Shown here piece after piece: positions 55,346 through 64,000 of a DNA stretch of 64,000 nucleotides. The position numbers were made by a program, and so were the translations under genes. The number at the start of each line of letters is the position of its first letter. Positions within the stretch are counted from its first letter, which is position 1. The stretch comes from Prochlorococcus sp. AG-449-G23 (GTDB taxonomy: Bacteria; Cyanobacteriota; Cyanobacteriia; PCC-6307; Cyanobiaceae): positions 1 through 64,000 of the forward strand of contig QCQJ01000007.1 in the NCBI GenBank assembly GCA_003209585.1, read 5' to 3'. The notes under the pieces were generated by a model. That model was given only the letters and a program-made list of their open reading frames with translations, had not been told where the DNA came from and did no database searches.

Positions 55346-55720
55346 ATGAATAAATTTGAATTTTTCAAGACTGGTAGTGTTCAATCAAGTTATGGAGGTC
55401 AGTACAGTTATAAGGTAATCGGACCATGTTGCAGACTATATGATAGAGAGGAGTTACCCTGGCCCTGTTCAAGACTTGCTTGGAGAAGTAAGGAGCCTAG
55501 TTGGAGAAGAATAGGTTCTAGGTTCGTTGCTGATATGGCTTCACGAAAATGCCCATCTTACTCAGTTCAGATTTTGGAGCCTGGCTCAAAACCTGTTGAA
55601 ACAGTTATAACTCTTTTTTCAAAGAAATTTTCTTCTGATATACAAGAATGGTGGTATAGCAAAAAACCAGGCTCAAAAGAGCCTGGTAATATCCTCCCAT
55701 CTGAAGTTAGTTGGCTTTAA
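55346..55720 (+). CDS. Hypothetical conserved-type protein
   Basis: A 124-residue soluble protein, basic, with 'QYSYKVIGPCCRLYDREELP' and 'WPCSRLAWRSKEPSWRRIGS' plus 'RKCPSYSVQILEPGSKPVET'. Four or five Cys and many Trp/Arg in short loops suggest a metal-stabilised fold, but no family is known to me. The 3' end contains a strong hairpin that can serve as terminator for the convergent pentapeptide gene. Confidence 0.7.
   Translation: MNKFEFFKTGSVQSSYGGQYSYKVIGPCCRLYDREELPWPCSRLAWRSKEPSWRRIGSRFVADMASRKCPSYSVQILEPGSKPVETVITLFSKKFSSDIQEWWYSKKPGSKEPGNILPSEVSWL
55661..55686 (-). terminator. Terminator inside convergent coding sequence
   Basis: CCAGGCTC-AAAA-GAGCCTGG perfect 8-bp stem (55667-55686); on the minus strand it is followed by TTTTTTGC. 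It lies 38 bases after the pentapeptide gene stop and within the last codons of the plus-strand gene. Confidence 0.7.
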
Positions 55721-55723
55721 ATC

Positions 55724-56287
55724 TTATGCTTTTGGCTTTGGTGGCATATAACCCTTTAAGCCGGTGCATTCAAGACTATCAATTGTATTAACCCCAGTTT
55801 GTGGGTTAGTTCCACTAGCTCTTTCACATAATGATTTTCTCTGAGAAAGATCAAGATTCGCATCTGTAAAGTCTGCTCCATCTATAATTGCTCCATCAAA
55901 AACACTTTTCATTAGCTCACCATTTGTAAGATTCGCATCAGATAAATCAGCATTATCAAAACGTACAGCATATGCAATAAGATCTTTCATGTTGGCGCTT
56001 TTGAAACTAGAATTCTTTGCAGTTGTAACGCTCATATAGGCGCCTTGTAGATTAGCCTCTCCTAAATCTTGATAAGATAAATCATATTTTACAAATTCAT
56101 TATTTTGGAGATCTGCTCCATGAAGATCTTCTTTCAATCCATCTACTGATGAAGGATCACTAGGATAAAGTGCATTAGCAGAAATTGGATTAATAAGTAA
56201 ACCAATAATCAATGGAAGAAAAATAAGAAGTCTTTTGAAAGACTTCTTAAGTGATGAAAAAATAGAGACCATTTCGATCGACATCAA
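55724..56287 (-). CDS. Exported pentapeptide-repeat protein
   Basis: A 187-residue protein with a signal peptide (about residues 14-39, 'LKKSFKRLLIFLPLIIGLLI' to SANA), so probably lumenal or periplasmic. The centre holds A(D/N)LxN-type pentapeptide repeats ('GADLQNNEFVKYDLSYQDLG', 'FDNADLSDANLTNGELMKSV', 'IDGADFTDANLDLSQRKSLC') forming a short right-handed beta helix, and the C-terminus has two cysteines (LCERAS, LECTGL). Similar lumenal pentapeptide proteins occur in thylakoids. Likely real start is the second Met (MVSIFS). Confidence 0.85.
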   Translation of the reverse strand: MMSIEMVSIFSSLKKSFKRLLIFLPLIIGLLINPISANALYPSDPSSVDGLKEDLHGADLQNNEFVKYDLSYQDLGEANLQGAYMSVTTAKNSSFKSANMKDLIAYAVRFDNADLSDANLTNGELMKSVFDGAIIDGADFTDANLDLSQRKSLCERASGTNPQTGVNTIDSLECTGLKGYMPPKPKA

Positions 56288-56358
56288 ATAGAAAAACCTA
56301 AGACTATTATTTCATGGGTTGGTCATTTACAACGCTCCTGCTAACGAACTGTTGCAGT

Positions 56359-57297
56359 TTATTTAATTTCTGCAGTTAGAAAATCTTTAGCGAGGTGAGT
56401 ATTTGGAAAAACTTTTTGCGCCTCCTTAAGCAAATCGCTTGGTGTAATTGAATTTTTATTAGTGTATCTCGGACTTAAATGAGTAATAATTAATTTTTTT
56501 GTATTAGATAATAATGCAGTTTTCGCAGCCATAATTGTTGTGGAATGTAATTTTTCATAGGCCATGCTCTCATCCTCCTGAGAAAATGTTGATTCATGTA
56601 CAAGTAAATCGGCATTTTTTGATAATGACACTGCTGATTCGCTGAAGACAGTATCTGTGCAATAAACAAAACTTTCACCTTTTCTTTGAGGTCCGCAGAA
56701 TTCTTTCCCGTCAAATGACCTCCCGTCTGCTAATACGACTTTTTTACCTTGTTGCAATTCAGAATAAATTGGTCCAGGTGGTATTTTTAAAGTCTCTGCC
56801 TTTTTGATATCAAATATACCTGGCTTGTCTTTTTCGTTCACTCGATAACCATAAGCTGGTATTTTATGCTTAAGGCAAGCACAGTTTACTTTTATTTTGT
56901 TGTTTTCAAATAGAGTTTTATTCCCTGATGCAAAATTTTCAACTTCAACAAAATACAATGGGAACGACAATTTGCAAAAACTACTTTTAAGTGCAGAATT
57001 GATAAAACTTCGCAACTCAGAAGGACCGTAAATTTCAATGCCCTTACTATTTCCTGATAAACCTAGGGTTGCTAAAAGTCCAGGCAAACCATAAATATGA
57101 TCTCCATGCATATGTGTAATAAATATTTTCTTGATTTGCGAAGATTTAATATTGCTTTTTATTATTTGATGCTGTGTTCCCTCTCCACAGTCAAAAAGCC
57201 AAACTTCTGAAGATTGTGATAATTTAAGTGCTAGGGAAGAAACATTTCTCGTTAAGGATGGGACTCCTGAACTTGTTCCTAAGAAGGTGATATTCAC
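56359..57297 (-). CDS. rnz: Ribonuclease Z
   Basis: A 312-residue metallo-beta-lactamase-fold nuclease that trims tRNA 3' ends. Metal motif 'IFITHMHGDHIYGLPGLLAT' (H-x-H-x-D-H) near residue 58, 'LKHKIPAYGYRVNEKDKPGI' typical of RNase Z, 'YCTDTVFSESAV' (Asp ligand) near 211, and 'LVHESTFSQEDESMAYEKLH', 'IITHLSPRY' near the end. Length matches bacterial short-form RNase Z. CCA is not encoded in the tRNA in this window, fitting a role for this enzyme. Confidence 0.95.
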   Translation of the reverse strand: MNITFLGTSSGVPSLTRNVSSLALKLSQSSEVWLFDCGEGTQHQIIKSNIKSSQIKKIFITHMHGDHIYGLPGLLATLGLSGNSKGIEIYGPSELRSFINSALKSSFCKLSFPLYFVEVENFASGNKTLFENNKIKVNCACLKHKIPAYGYRVNEKDKPGIFDIKKAETLKIPPGPIYSELQQGKKVVLADGRSFDGKEFCGPQRKGESFVYCTDTVFSESAVSLSKNADLLVHESTFSQEDESMAYEKLHSTTIMAAKTALLSNTKKLIITHLSPRYTNKNSITPSDLLKEAQKVFPNTHLAKDFLTAEIK

Positions 57298-57385
57298 TTA
57301 TTATGATATTTTTATTTTTATATCTGGATTAAATCTAGACTTTTAGTCAAACTTAGGCAAATTAAGAATTTGTTTTTTAAACAAA

Positions 57386-58561
57386 GTGATATTTAAATTT
57401 AAAAATAATTTTAATAAATTTTGCCTGATTAGTATTTTATTTATTTGTGTTTTTCAGAGTGAAACTGTACTTGCATCTGGAGAGCCAATAATTAGAGTTT
57501 TGATATCAAAAAATAACAATTTAAGGATTAGATCAGATAAATCAATTCCTTTAACTATAAAGGGAAAATTTTTTTCAAGTAAAAAAATAAAAGGTTTAAC
57601 TTTGAAAAATGAGAAAAATAGAAAAATTTTATATTTTGATAAGAATAAACAAAAAAAATATGATTTAAAAAGTAATCAACAATTTCAAGTTAGATCTTCT
57701 GATGGAAGAGGTATATGGGTAGGTCAGAAAAGATATTCTGGTCAACTTAATCTCTTCGTACTTGATTCTGAAATATTGGTAGTGAATGTTTTAGGAATTG
57801 AAAAATACTTAAGTAGTGTGGTTGGTTCAGAGATGCCAACAAAATGGCCTATGGAAGCATTAAAAGCACAAGCAATTGCATCTAGAACTTATGCTTTAAA
57901 GCAAAAAGGAAATAATTTATTTGACATAGATTCCACCCAGAGAAATCAAGTCTATAATGGCCTAGAGTCAAGAACTTATAAAACTATCAGAGCCGTTAAA
58001 AGTACAAGATCTTTGGTTTTAACATATAAAAATAAATTAATTAATGCGTTGTTTCATAGCAGCTCAGGTGGAATGACAGAAAATAGTCAAGATGTATGGA
58101 AGAACAAATATCCATATTTATCAAGTGTGAAAGATTTTGATAAAAAAAATCCGAAATTTCGATGGCAAAAGAAATTTTCGAATAATGAATTAACAAATTT
58201 ATTTCCCAAGATTGGAGGTTTGAAAAATATAGAGATCCTAGATCTTACAAGTACAGGGAGGGTTAAGAATGTAAAACTTATTGGGGCTTATGGTTCTGAT
58301 CAAATGTCTGGGGTAGATTTAAGAAAAAGATTAGGCCTCAACAGTAATTTTGTAAGATTTAAATTTTTTGAGGAAGAATTAAACAATAATTTTCCTGTAA
58401 AAAAAGGTTTGATAGTTTTTGGACAGGGATCAGGTCATGGAGTAGGAATGAGTCAATGGGGTGCTAAATATATGGCGTCTAGAGGACAAAAAGCTGAAAG
58501 AATATTAAAACATTACTATGAGGGTGTTCAGATTAAACCTTTTAGAAAAGATTATCTATAA
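57386..58561 (+). CDS. SpoIID/LytB-domain protein
   Basis: A 391-residue protein with a GTG start and signal peptide (to about residue 30, ...SETVLASG). SpoIID domain: 'YLSSVVGSEMPTKWPMEALK', 'AQAIASRTYALKQKGNNLFD', 'ALFHSSSGGMTENSQDVWKN' and 'VFGQGSGHGVGMSQWGAKYM' near the C-terminus, all typical. SpoIID is a lytic transglycosylase or amidase enhancer acting on peptidoglycan; cyanobacterial homologues have no role in sporulation. Stops 3 bases from the convergent truB. Confidence 0.9.
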   Translation: MIFKFKNNFNKFCLISILFICVFQSETVLASGEPIIRVLISKNNNLRIRSDKSIPLTIKGKFFSSKKIKGLTLKNEKNRKILYFDKNKQKKYDLKSNQQFQVRSSDGRGIWVGQKRYSGQLNLFVLDSEILVVNVLGIEKYLSSVVGSEMPTKWPMEALKAQAIASRTYALKQKGNNLFDIDSTQRNQVYNGLESRTYKTIRAVKSTRSLVLTYKNKLINALFHSSSGGMTENSQDVWKNKYPYLSSVKDFDKKNPKFRWQKKFSNNELTNLFPKIGGLKNIEILDLTSTGRVKNVKLIGAYGSDQMSGVDLRKRLGLNSNFVRFKFFEEELNNNFPVKKGLIVFGQGSGHGVGMSQWGAKYMASRGQKAERILKHYYEGVQIKPFRKDYL

Positions 58562-58564
58562 AAA

Positions 58565-59488
58565 TCATTTTGCATTAAGGACTAATTTTGGATTGATATT
58601 AGATTGATCTTTATTTAAGAAGCCAATCCCAAGTAGTGTTTGTTTTTTATCTATTACTTTTATAGGTTTTTTATAATCAAAAGATTTACTTTCCTTGAAG
58701 TATTTAATATCAACTTTAATTGCTCTTCCTGTTTGCCAAAAATTGATTTGTTCTTCATTACTTAAGACAAATGTTGAAATGTGATTAAGAGCAGAAATTG
58801 TTGGAATAATAATATTTTTCGAGTTCTTTTTTCCTTTTTCTTTTTCGATATCAGATATTTTTATCGAGTTTTGTTCATCAAAGCCACAAGCTGAAATTCT
58901 TTTTAGTTGTAAAAGGCAACCCTCGGAATTAAGAATTTCTCCTAAATCTCTTGCAATTGCTCTTATATATGTGCCAGCTGAACATTTGATTTTTATTTCT
59001 ATAATTCCGTTTATTTGGTCCCATTTCATTAAAGTAAGTTCGTCTATTTTTACTTCTCTTGGAGCTAATTCAAAAATTTCATTTCTGAAAGATTTTTTAT
59101 AAGCTCTCTCACCATTGACGTGCACACTAGATACTTTAGGCGGAATTTGTTTAATTATGCCTCTAAATCTATTTAAGTATTGATCTATTTTTTCATCACT
59201 GATTTTAGGCCAACTTTTTTGATTAATTATTTCTCCGTGAATATCATCAGTGTTAGTTCTTATCCCTAATTTAATTTGTCCTATATAAGTTTTACCCTGA
59301 GGAAGATATTGAATAAATCTTGTTGCACTGCCTATAGCGATTGGTAATGTTCCTATAACTTCTGGGTCAAGAGTTCCTGTGTGCCCGACTTTTTTTGTAT
59401 TTAGTAACTTCCTTATTTGTTTAACACAATCATGAGAGGTACAGCCTTTATCTTTATTAATTACTAAGAATCCATCTTTAGTTTCCAT
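58565..59488 (-). CDS. truB: tRNA pseudouridine55 synthase
   Basis: A 307-residue TruB. Catalytic Asp in '[20 protein letters not shown]' (about residues 33-52), '[20 protein letters not shown]' with Y motif '[12 protein letters not shown]', '[20 protein letters not shown]' near 170. Makes pseudouridine at position 55 in the T loop of tRNA. Length normal. It is divergent from the methyltransferase gene at 59565. Confidence 0.95.
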   Translation of the reverse strand: METKDGFLVINKDKGCTSHDCVKQIRKLLNTKKVGHTGTLDPEVIGTLPIAIGSATRFIQYLPQGKTYIGQIKLGIRTNTDDIHGEIINQKSWPKISDEKIDQYLNRFRGIIKQIPPKVSSVHVNGERAYKKSFRNEIFELAPREVKIDELTLMKWDQINGIIEIKIKCSAGTYIRAIARDLGEILNSEGCLLQLKRISACGFDEQNSIKISDIEKEKGKKNSKNIIIPTISALNHISTFVLSNEEQINFWQTGRAIKVDIKYFKESKSFDYKKPIKVIDKKQTLLGIGFLNKDQSNINPKLVLNAK

Positions 59489-59564
59489 TTTTAATATTAA
59501 GAATACTTTGAGAAAGATTTATGACCATTCTATTATTTTGGTATTGGAAATTTAGAGTAAGAAA

Positions 59565-60305
59565 TTGAAAAACAATAGTTTTATTTTAAAAGAGTTTTTA
59601 GACAATGCTTTTAATTTGAAATCACATTTAATGGAATACTTATCTATTAAAGAATGTGATTTAGATGGATTCCTTGCAAATGCAAAGATGAATTTGGCAA
59701 ATTCACATCCTGGGGATGCTTTGAATGATGTTTCAGATTTTTATACTGAGATTGTAGGAGATAGGCATGTAGCTGATCTGGCTGCTTGGCATATCACAAG
59801 TAGGGAATACATCGCTGATACTTTAAAACTTCAGCAGAGATTTTCTAGAGATTTAGTTTTGGATTTTGGTGGAGGTATTGGTACGCATGCCTTAGCTAAC
59901 GCTATGTCTTCAAAAGTTGAGCATGTTTTTTTTGTAGACATTAATCAAACAAATAGAAATTTTGTTGAATACAGGGCTAAGAAATTAGGAGTCGAAAAAA
60001 AACTTACTTTTTGCAAGACAATAAAAGATACACAAATATTGAAATTTGATACGATAGTTTGTCTTGATGTTTTGGAACATCTTGCAGATCCAGCTTCTCA
60101 AATTAATAATTTTAGTGAGATTATGGATAGTAATTCTATTGCTCTATTCAATTGGTATTTCTACAAAGGAGATAAGAATGAATATCCGTTTCATATAGAC
60201 GATAGTCAAATTGTTGAAAAGTTTTTTGAGACTCTTCAATCAAATTTTTTAGAAGTATTTCATCCTATTCTTATAACTACAAGAGCTTATAAGAAAATTA
60301 AATAA
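59565..60305 (+). CDS. SAM-dependent methyltransferase
   Basis: A 246-residue protein with a TTG start. SAM motif '[20 protein letters not shown]' (about 104-123), acidic ribose-binding '[20 protein letters not shown]' and '[20 protein letters not shown]' (post-I motif). The first 90 residues are a helical extension ('[20 protein letters not shown]'). Type-11-like methyltransferase, small-molecule or protein substrate unknown. Its end overlaps the rpmA end by 8 bases. Confidence 0.82.
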   Translation: MKNNSFILKEFLDNAFNLKSHLMEYLSIKECDLDGFLANAKMNLANSHPGDALNDVSDFYTEIVGDRHVADLAAWHITSREYIADTLKLQQRFSRDLVLDFGGGIGTHALANAMSSKVEHVFFVDINQTNRNFVEYRAKKLGVEKKLTFCKTIKDTQILKFDTIVCLDVLEHLADPASQINNFSEIMDSNSIALFNWYFYKGDKNEYPFHIDDSQIVEKFFETLQSNFLEVFHPILITTRAYKKIK

Positions 60306-60558
60306 CTATATTAACTCTTTTTCTATTTCTTAAATTTCTTTTAATGCTTTCGAAACTTACAGTGCCTTCTTTTAGTGCAAAAAGGGTGTCATCTTTACCT
60401 TTGCCAACATTGTTTCCTGGTAAAAATGATGTACCTCTTTGGCGAATTAAAATTGATCCAGCAGTTACTTTTTCTCCACCATATGCTTTTACACCCAGTC
60501 TTTTGGAATTTGAGTCTCTACCGTTTCTTGTAGAACCTGTTCCTTTTTTATGTGCCAT
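60298..60558 (-). CDS. rpmA: 50S ribosomal protein L27
   Basis: An 86-residue bL27: '[20 protein letters not shown]' start, '[20 protein letters not shown]' and '[20 protein letters not shown]'. The N-terminus that reaches the peptidyl-transferase centre is intact, with no Firmicutes-type leader. Lies 9 bases after rplU, forming the usual rplU-rpmA operon. Confidence 0.97.
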   Translation of the reverse strand: MAHKKGTGSTRNGRDSNSKRLGVKAYGGEKVTAGSILIRQRGTSFLPGNNVGKGKDDTLFALKEGTVSFESIKRNLRNRKRVNIVI

Positions 60559-60567
60559 TGGAAATGT

Positions 60568-61008
60568 TTAATTTGTAGATTTTTCGGACTTTGGTTTAGT
60601 TTCCTTTTTTACAGTTTCTTTTTTTGAAGAAGACTTAGGAGCGCCTTTACCTATTGATATTGATTTTACCATAACTCTTGTGAGTTCTTGTCTATGCCCC
60701 ATTTTTTTTCTTGTCTTTTTTTTCGGACGCATTTTGTATACAAGAATCTTCTTATCTCTTTTATGGGAGATTACTTCTAATTCAATTTTTGCATCCTTAA
60801 CGTAAGGTTTCCCAACAGTGATAGAGTCATTGTCTTTTAAAAGTAAAACTTTTTCTAATGTTATCTTGTCTTTTTCTTTTGCATTTAACCTGTCTATATC
60901 ATAATATCGGTTAACTTCGAACCAAAATTGTTGACCAGAAGTTTCGGCTATTGCGAACAATTCATTACTATTGGAAGAACTTTTTGAAGAGTTTTTAGAA
61001 TTTGTCAT
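60568..61008 (-). CDS. rplU: 50S ribosomal protein L21
   Basis: A 146-residue bL21. The core (about residues 14-115) has 'FAIAETSGQQFWFEVNRYYD', 'KVLLLKDNDSITVGKPYVKD' and 'VYKMRPKKKTRKKMGHRQEL' with the typical K-R-x-G-H-R. It is longer than the usual ~103 residues, with a 15-residue Ser/Asn start and a 30-residue Lys/Ser tail. First gene of the rplU-rpmA operon and divergent from kaiB. Confidence 0.95.
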   Translation of the reverse strand: MTNSKNSSKSSSNSNELFAIAETSGQQFWFEVNRYYDIDRLNAKEKDKITLEKVLLLKDNDSITVGKPYVKDAKIELEVISHKRDKKILVYKMRPKKKTRKKMGHRQELTRVMVKSISIGKGAPKSSSKKETVKKETKPKSEKSTN

Positions 61009-61152
61009 ATCTTAAAGACGCTATTAGGCTCAAATTTATAATTTGATTAAGCCAAATAAGCAATCATAATTGTTTGTCTATTTTCTTATTTTGTAGTGTA
61101 ATAAGTCAAGGGTTGTTTTAAATCTTTTATATCAATTTGAGGAACCATAAAT

Positions 61153-61470
61153 ATGGCAGCAAGAAAAACATATATTTTAAAACTCTATGTTGCTGGAAAT
61201 ACTCCTAATTCAATGAGAGCTTTAAATACCTTAAGAGAAATTTTAGAAAATGAATTTAAAGGGGTTTATGCTCTGAAGGTTATTGATGTACTTAAGCAAC
61301 CACAACTTGCTGAGGAAGACAAGATTTTAGCTACCCCAACCTTATCTAAAATTTTACCTCCACCAGTTAGAAGAATAATTGGAGATCTCTCTGATAGAGA
61401 GAAAGTGTTAATTGGTTTAGATTTACTTTTTGATGAATTAACTGAAAATGAATATAGTGGAGATAAATAA
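61153..61470 (+). CDS. kaiB: Circadian clock protein KaiB
   Basis: A 105-residue thioredoxin-like KaiB: '[20 protein letters not shown]', '[20 protein letters not shown]', '[20 protein letters not shown]' and '[20 protein letters not shown]'. KaiB binds KaiC after fold switching and in cyanobacteria with kaiA captures KaiA. No kaiA lies between rplU and kaiB, as known for Prochlorococcus, so the clock here is likely an hourglass. kaiC follows after 58 bases, probably one transcript. Confidence 0.96.
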   Translation: MAARKTYILKLYVAGNTPNSMRALNTLREILENEFKGVYALKVIDVLKQPQLAEEDKILATPTLSKILPPPVRRIIGDLSDREKVLIGLDLLFDELTENEYSGDK

Positions 61471-61528
61471 CATATAGAAACTCTTATAACTTAAAGATAA
61501 ATTTGATCTTTATTCTTTATAAAATTTT

Positions 61529-63070
61529 TTGAATAAAACTATGAAAGATAAGAAATTTGGTAAATCAAATAAAATGCAAGTACAAAAATTACCTACTGGT
61601 ATAGAAGGCTTTGATGATGTTTGTAGAGGAGGGCTGCCCGTATCTCGAAGTACTCTCGTAAGTGGTACTTCAGGGACTGGAAAAACTGTTTTTTCAATTC
61701 AATACTTATACCATGGGATTTGTAATTTTGATGAGCCTGGGATCTTTGTGACATTTGAGGAATCCCCACTAGATATAATTAGAAATGCCGCAAGTTTTGG
61801 TTGGGATTTACAAGAATTAATTGATCAAAATAAACTATTTATTTTGGACGCATCTCCTGACCCTGATGGTCAGGATGTTGCGGGTAACTTTGATTTGTCT
61901 GGTCTTATTGAGAGAATTAGTTACGCAATTAGGAAATATAAAGCTAAAAGAGTTGCAATAGATTCAATAACTGCAGTCTTTCAACAGTATGATGCCATTT
62001 ACGTTGTTAGAAGAGAAATATTTAGATTGATTGCAAGACTAAAAGAAATAGGAGTGACAACAGTTATGACTACAGAAAGGGTTGATGATTATGGACCAAT
62101 TGCTAGATATGGAGTTGAAGAATTTGTATCTGATAATGTTGTCTTATTAAGAAATGTTCTCGAGTCAGAGAAGAGAAGAAGAACCCTAGAGGTTTTGAAG
62201 TTAAGAGGCACTGTACATATGAAAGGTGAATATCCATTCACTATGGGAATGGATGGTATAAGTGTGTTTGCTCTTGGAGCAATGAGATTAACGCAAAGAT
62301 CATCAAACATTAGGATTAGCTCTGGAGTTAAAGATCTTGATGAAATGTGCGGTGGAGGATATTTTCAAGATTCCATTATCCTTGCCACTGGAGCTACTGG
62401 TACAGGTAAGACAATGCTCGTATCAAAATTTGTTGAAGATGCTTATAACAATAATGAAAGAGCAATACTTTTCGCATATGAGGAATCTAGGGCTCAATTG
62501 CTTAGAAATGCTACTAGTTGGGGAATAGACTTTGAAAAGATGGAAAGTGATGGGTTATTGAAAATTATTTGTGCATATCCTGAATCAACTGGTTTAGAAG
62601 ATCACTTGCAAATTATAAAAACGCAAATTAATCAATTTAAACCAAAAAGAATGGCAATTGATTCTCTTTCAGCATTAGCAAGAGGAGTAAGTTTAAATGC
62701 ATTTAGACAGTTTGTAATTGCTGTTACTGGTTATACAAAACAAGAAGAAATAGCAGGCTTTTTTACTAATACTGCAGAAGAATTCATGGGTAGTCATTCA
62801 ATAACTGACTCTCACATTTCAACAATTACAGATACTATATTATTGCTTCAATATGTAGAGATAAAAGGTGAGATGGCTAGAGCTTTAAATGTTTTTAAAA
62901 TGCGGGGATCTTGGCATGATAAACGCATAAGAGAATTTATTATTACAAATCGGGGACCTGAAATAAAAGATTCTTTTTCTAATTTTGAGCAAATATTTAG
63001 TGGTGCCCCTCACAGAGTTGTTCCTGATCAAAATGTTCAAAATATTTTTAAAGGATTGGATAATAATTAG
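61529..63070 (+). CDS. kaiC: Circadian clock ATPase/kinase KaiC
   Basis: A 513-residue double-domain KaiC. P-loops: 'STLVSGTSGTGKTVFSIQYL' (CI) and 'SIILATGATGTGKTMLVSKF' (CII); catalytic Glu pairs in 'FVTFEESPLD' and 'FAYEESRAQ'. The autophosphorylation region 'SITDSHISTITDTILLLQYV' keeps the Ser-Thr pair. C-terminal A-loop tail is 'PEIKDSFSNFEQIFSGAPHR' and a short end, slightly shorter than in Synechococcus elongatus (519). Stop overlaps the end of the NblS-like gene by 4 bases. Confidence 0.97.
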   Translation: MNKTMKDKKFGKSNKMQVQKLPTGIEGFDDVCRGGLPVSRSTLVSGTSGTGKTVFSIQYLYHGICNFDEPGIFVTFEESPLDIIRNAASFGWDLQELIDQNKLFILDASPDPDGQDVAGNFDLSGLIERISYAIRKYKAKRVAIDSITAVFQQYDAIYVVRREIFRLIARLKEIGVTTVMTTERVDDYGPIARYGVEEFVSDNVVLLRNVLESEKRRRTLEVLKLRGTVHMKGEYPFTMGMDGISVFALGAMRLTQRSSNIRISSGVKDLDEMCGGGYFQDSIILATGATGTGKTMLVSKFVEDAYNNNERAILFAYEESRAQLLRNATSWGIDFEKMESDGLLKIICAYPESTGLEDHLQIIKTQINQFKPKRMAIDSLSALARGVSLNAFRQFVIAVTGYTKQEEIAGFFTNTAEEFMGSHSITDSHISTITDTILLLQYVEIKGEMARALNVFKMRGSWHDKRIREFIITNRGPEIKDSFSNFEQIFSGAPHRVVPDQNVQNIFKGLDNN

Positions 63071-64000
63071 ATTTTTTCACCAATTTCAGAACCTGAAAAA
63101 GCGTCTGTATTGTTAATTGCTTTTGTTAATAATTCATCTTTATCAGATTGTGCTAAGGCTAAATCAAACCAAAAAGTTGTTCCTACTCCTAATTCACTTG
63201 CCATACGAATTGCACTCCCATGCTTCTCAATGATTCCACGGACTATAGATAAACCTAGACCAGTCCCTTGCTCAGTGTGAACTGCATTCTCTACTCTATA
63301 AAAACGATCGAATATCTTTTCTTGATCAGCTTGAGATATGCCTGAACCTGTATCAGCAATCTCAATTCTTACTTTTGGTAATGGTGAAACTAACTCACAC
63401 TGAGGTGCTTCGTCATTATTTTTACTGGGAGGATAAGCAGGACAGGAATCTGGCCAAGTATAAGCTCTTATAATTAACGTGCTGTTTTTTGGACTAAATT
63501 TCAATCCATTCCCTAGCAAATTATCAAAAACTTGTAAAAGTAAATCAAAATTTCCAAGAATTGGAGGAATAGTTTCTTCTATATCATGAGCTAAGGAAAC
63601 ATTTTTTTCTGTGGCATTAAGTCTATAATTTCTAAGAGTCTGCTCTATCGCTGGCTTAATGTCCATTTGCTCCAGTTGGATTATTTTTCCAGACTCCAAT
63701 CTTGATAAATCTAATACATCATTTACAAGTCTTGTTAACCTATCAGTCTCTGAATTTGCAATGCCTAAAAATTCTATTTGTTCTTCATCAGATAGCTGAT
63801 CTTTTAAATCATGTAAAGTTTCTACATAACTTTTGATATTAAAAAGTGGCGTCCTTAATTCGTGCGAAACATTACTAATAAATCTGTTTTGTGCCGCGTT
63901 AAGTTCTACTTCTCTTGTTAAATCTTGGATTGTTACGGCAATTCCCTTCAATTCAACTTTGTTTGTATCTAAAACTGATTGCAAGACAATTCTTAAAGTT
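63067..64000 (-). CDS. nblS: NblS-like sensor histidine kinase (5' end beyond window)
   Basis: The 3' part of a histidine kinase; the frame stays open to position 64000, so the track start (TTG at 63984) is not the real start. Visible: end of a PAS-like domain ('GIAVTIQDLTREVELNAAQN'), H-box 'FISNVSHELRTPLFNIKSYV', N-box 'LLQVFDNLLGNGLKFSPKNS', G1 'ADTGSGISQADQEKIFDRFY' and G2 'GTGLGLSIVRGIIEKHGSAI'. A 20-residue insert with Pro and Cys sits between N and G1. NblS (DspA/Hik33) controls high-light genes through RpaB at HLR1 sites, present at hli genes in this window. Confidence 0.85.
   Translation of the reverse strand, partial: TLRIVLQSVLDTNKVELKGIAVTIQDLTREVELNAAQNRFISNVSHELRTPLFNIKSYVETLHDLKDQLSDEEQIEFLGIANSETDRLTRLVNDVLDLSRLESGKIIQLEQMDIKPAIEQTLRNYRLNATEKNVSLAHDIEETIPPILGNFDLLLQVFDNLLGNGLKFSPKNSTLIIRAYTWPDSCPAYPPSKNNDEAPQCELVSPLPKVRIEIADTGSGISQADQEKIFDRFYRVENAVHTEQGTGLGLSIVRGIIEKHGSAIRMASELGVGTTFWFDLALAQSDKDELLTKAINNTDAFSGSEIGEKI

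Noticed and set aside
1-64000. CRISPR array, prophage, insertion sequence or integrase
   Set aside because: No regularly spaced repeats, transposase, integrase or phage structural genes were found; the repeats seen are dispersed and irregular.

Overview
The window looks like a high-light-adapted Prochlorococcus chromosome. The evidence is very AT-rich DNA, eight high-light-inducible (hli) genes, KaiB/KaiC with no kaiA between rplU and kaiB, an NblS-type kinase, and the picocyanobacterial habit of tiny, often overlapping membrane-protein genes. The species call is an inference from gene content; no 16S or other marker is present.

Region 1 (1 to about 38.4 kb) is a flexible island. After DUF2811 and EVE-domain genes it is dominated by genes of 20-110 codons, most of them absent from the supplied ORF track and read here by hand. 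It holds two hli operons with HLR1-like boxes, a third hli gene, and hli-linked small membrane proteins. It also holds a porin, cupins, a dienelactone hydrolase, a LOG-family protein, DoxX, DUF1543, LptF/G, two fatty-acid desaturases, DUF805 and an EamA transporter. Several micro-protein families occur two to four times: C-x8-C-x3-C tails, twin CX3C, MTNLG, DDQMECMQFG, WLD-LIN, MEK-NF-YW and Asp-rich GG tails. Some copies are decaying, through a frameshift, a lost start or a nonsense codon. Two kinds of dispersed repeat run through the first 21 kb. One is a roughly 200-bp element that partly copies the 5' end of the EVE gene. The other is a short 'AGATCGACTGTCAATC' element sitting next to terminator-like hairpins upstream of unrelated minus-strand genes. 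No integrase, transposase or CRISPR array was seen.

Region 2 (38.5 to 64 kb) is mostly core genome, with ordinary-length genes and short spacers: an FAD oxidoreductase, a GAF protein, DUF2214, DUF1643, pirin, murD, an SDR, a LigA-like adenylation domain, a photolyase-like FAD protein, DoxX, a PNPOx-like flavoprotein, tRNA-Val(GAC), an S4-domain protein, serA, prmA, a [2Fe-2S] ferredoxin, a pentapeptide-repeat protein, rnz, a SpoIID-like protein, truB, a methyltransferase, rpmA, rplU, kaiB, kaiC and the 3' part of an nblS-like kinase cut by the window edge.

Functional links: NblS with its response regulator RpaB is known to act through HLR1 boxes, which are present at hli genes in this same window. 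The remodelled KaiBC clock, photoprotective Hli proteins, desaturases and a photolyase-like protein fit a life in high light. Most island micro-proteins have no assignable function from sequence alone.
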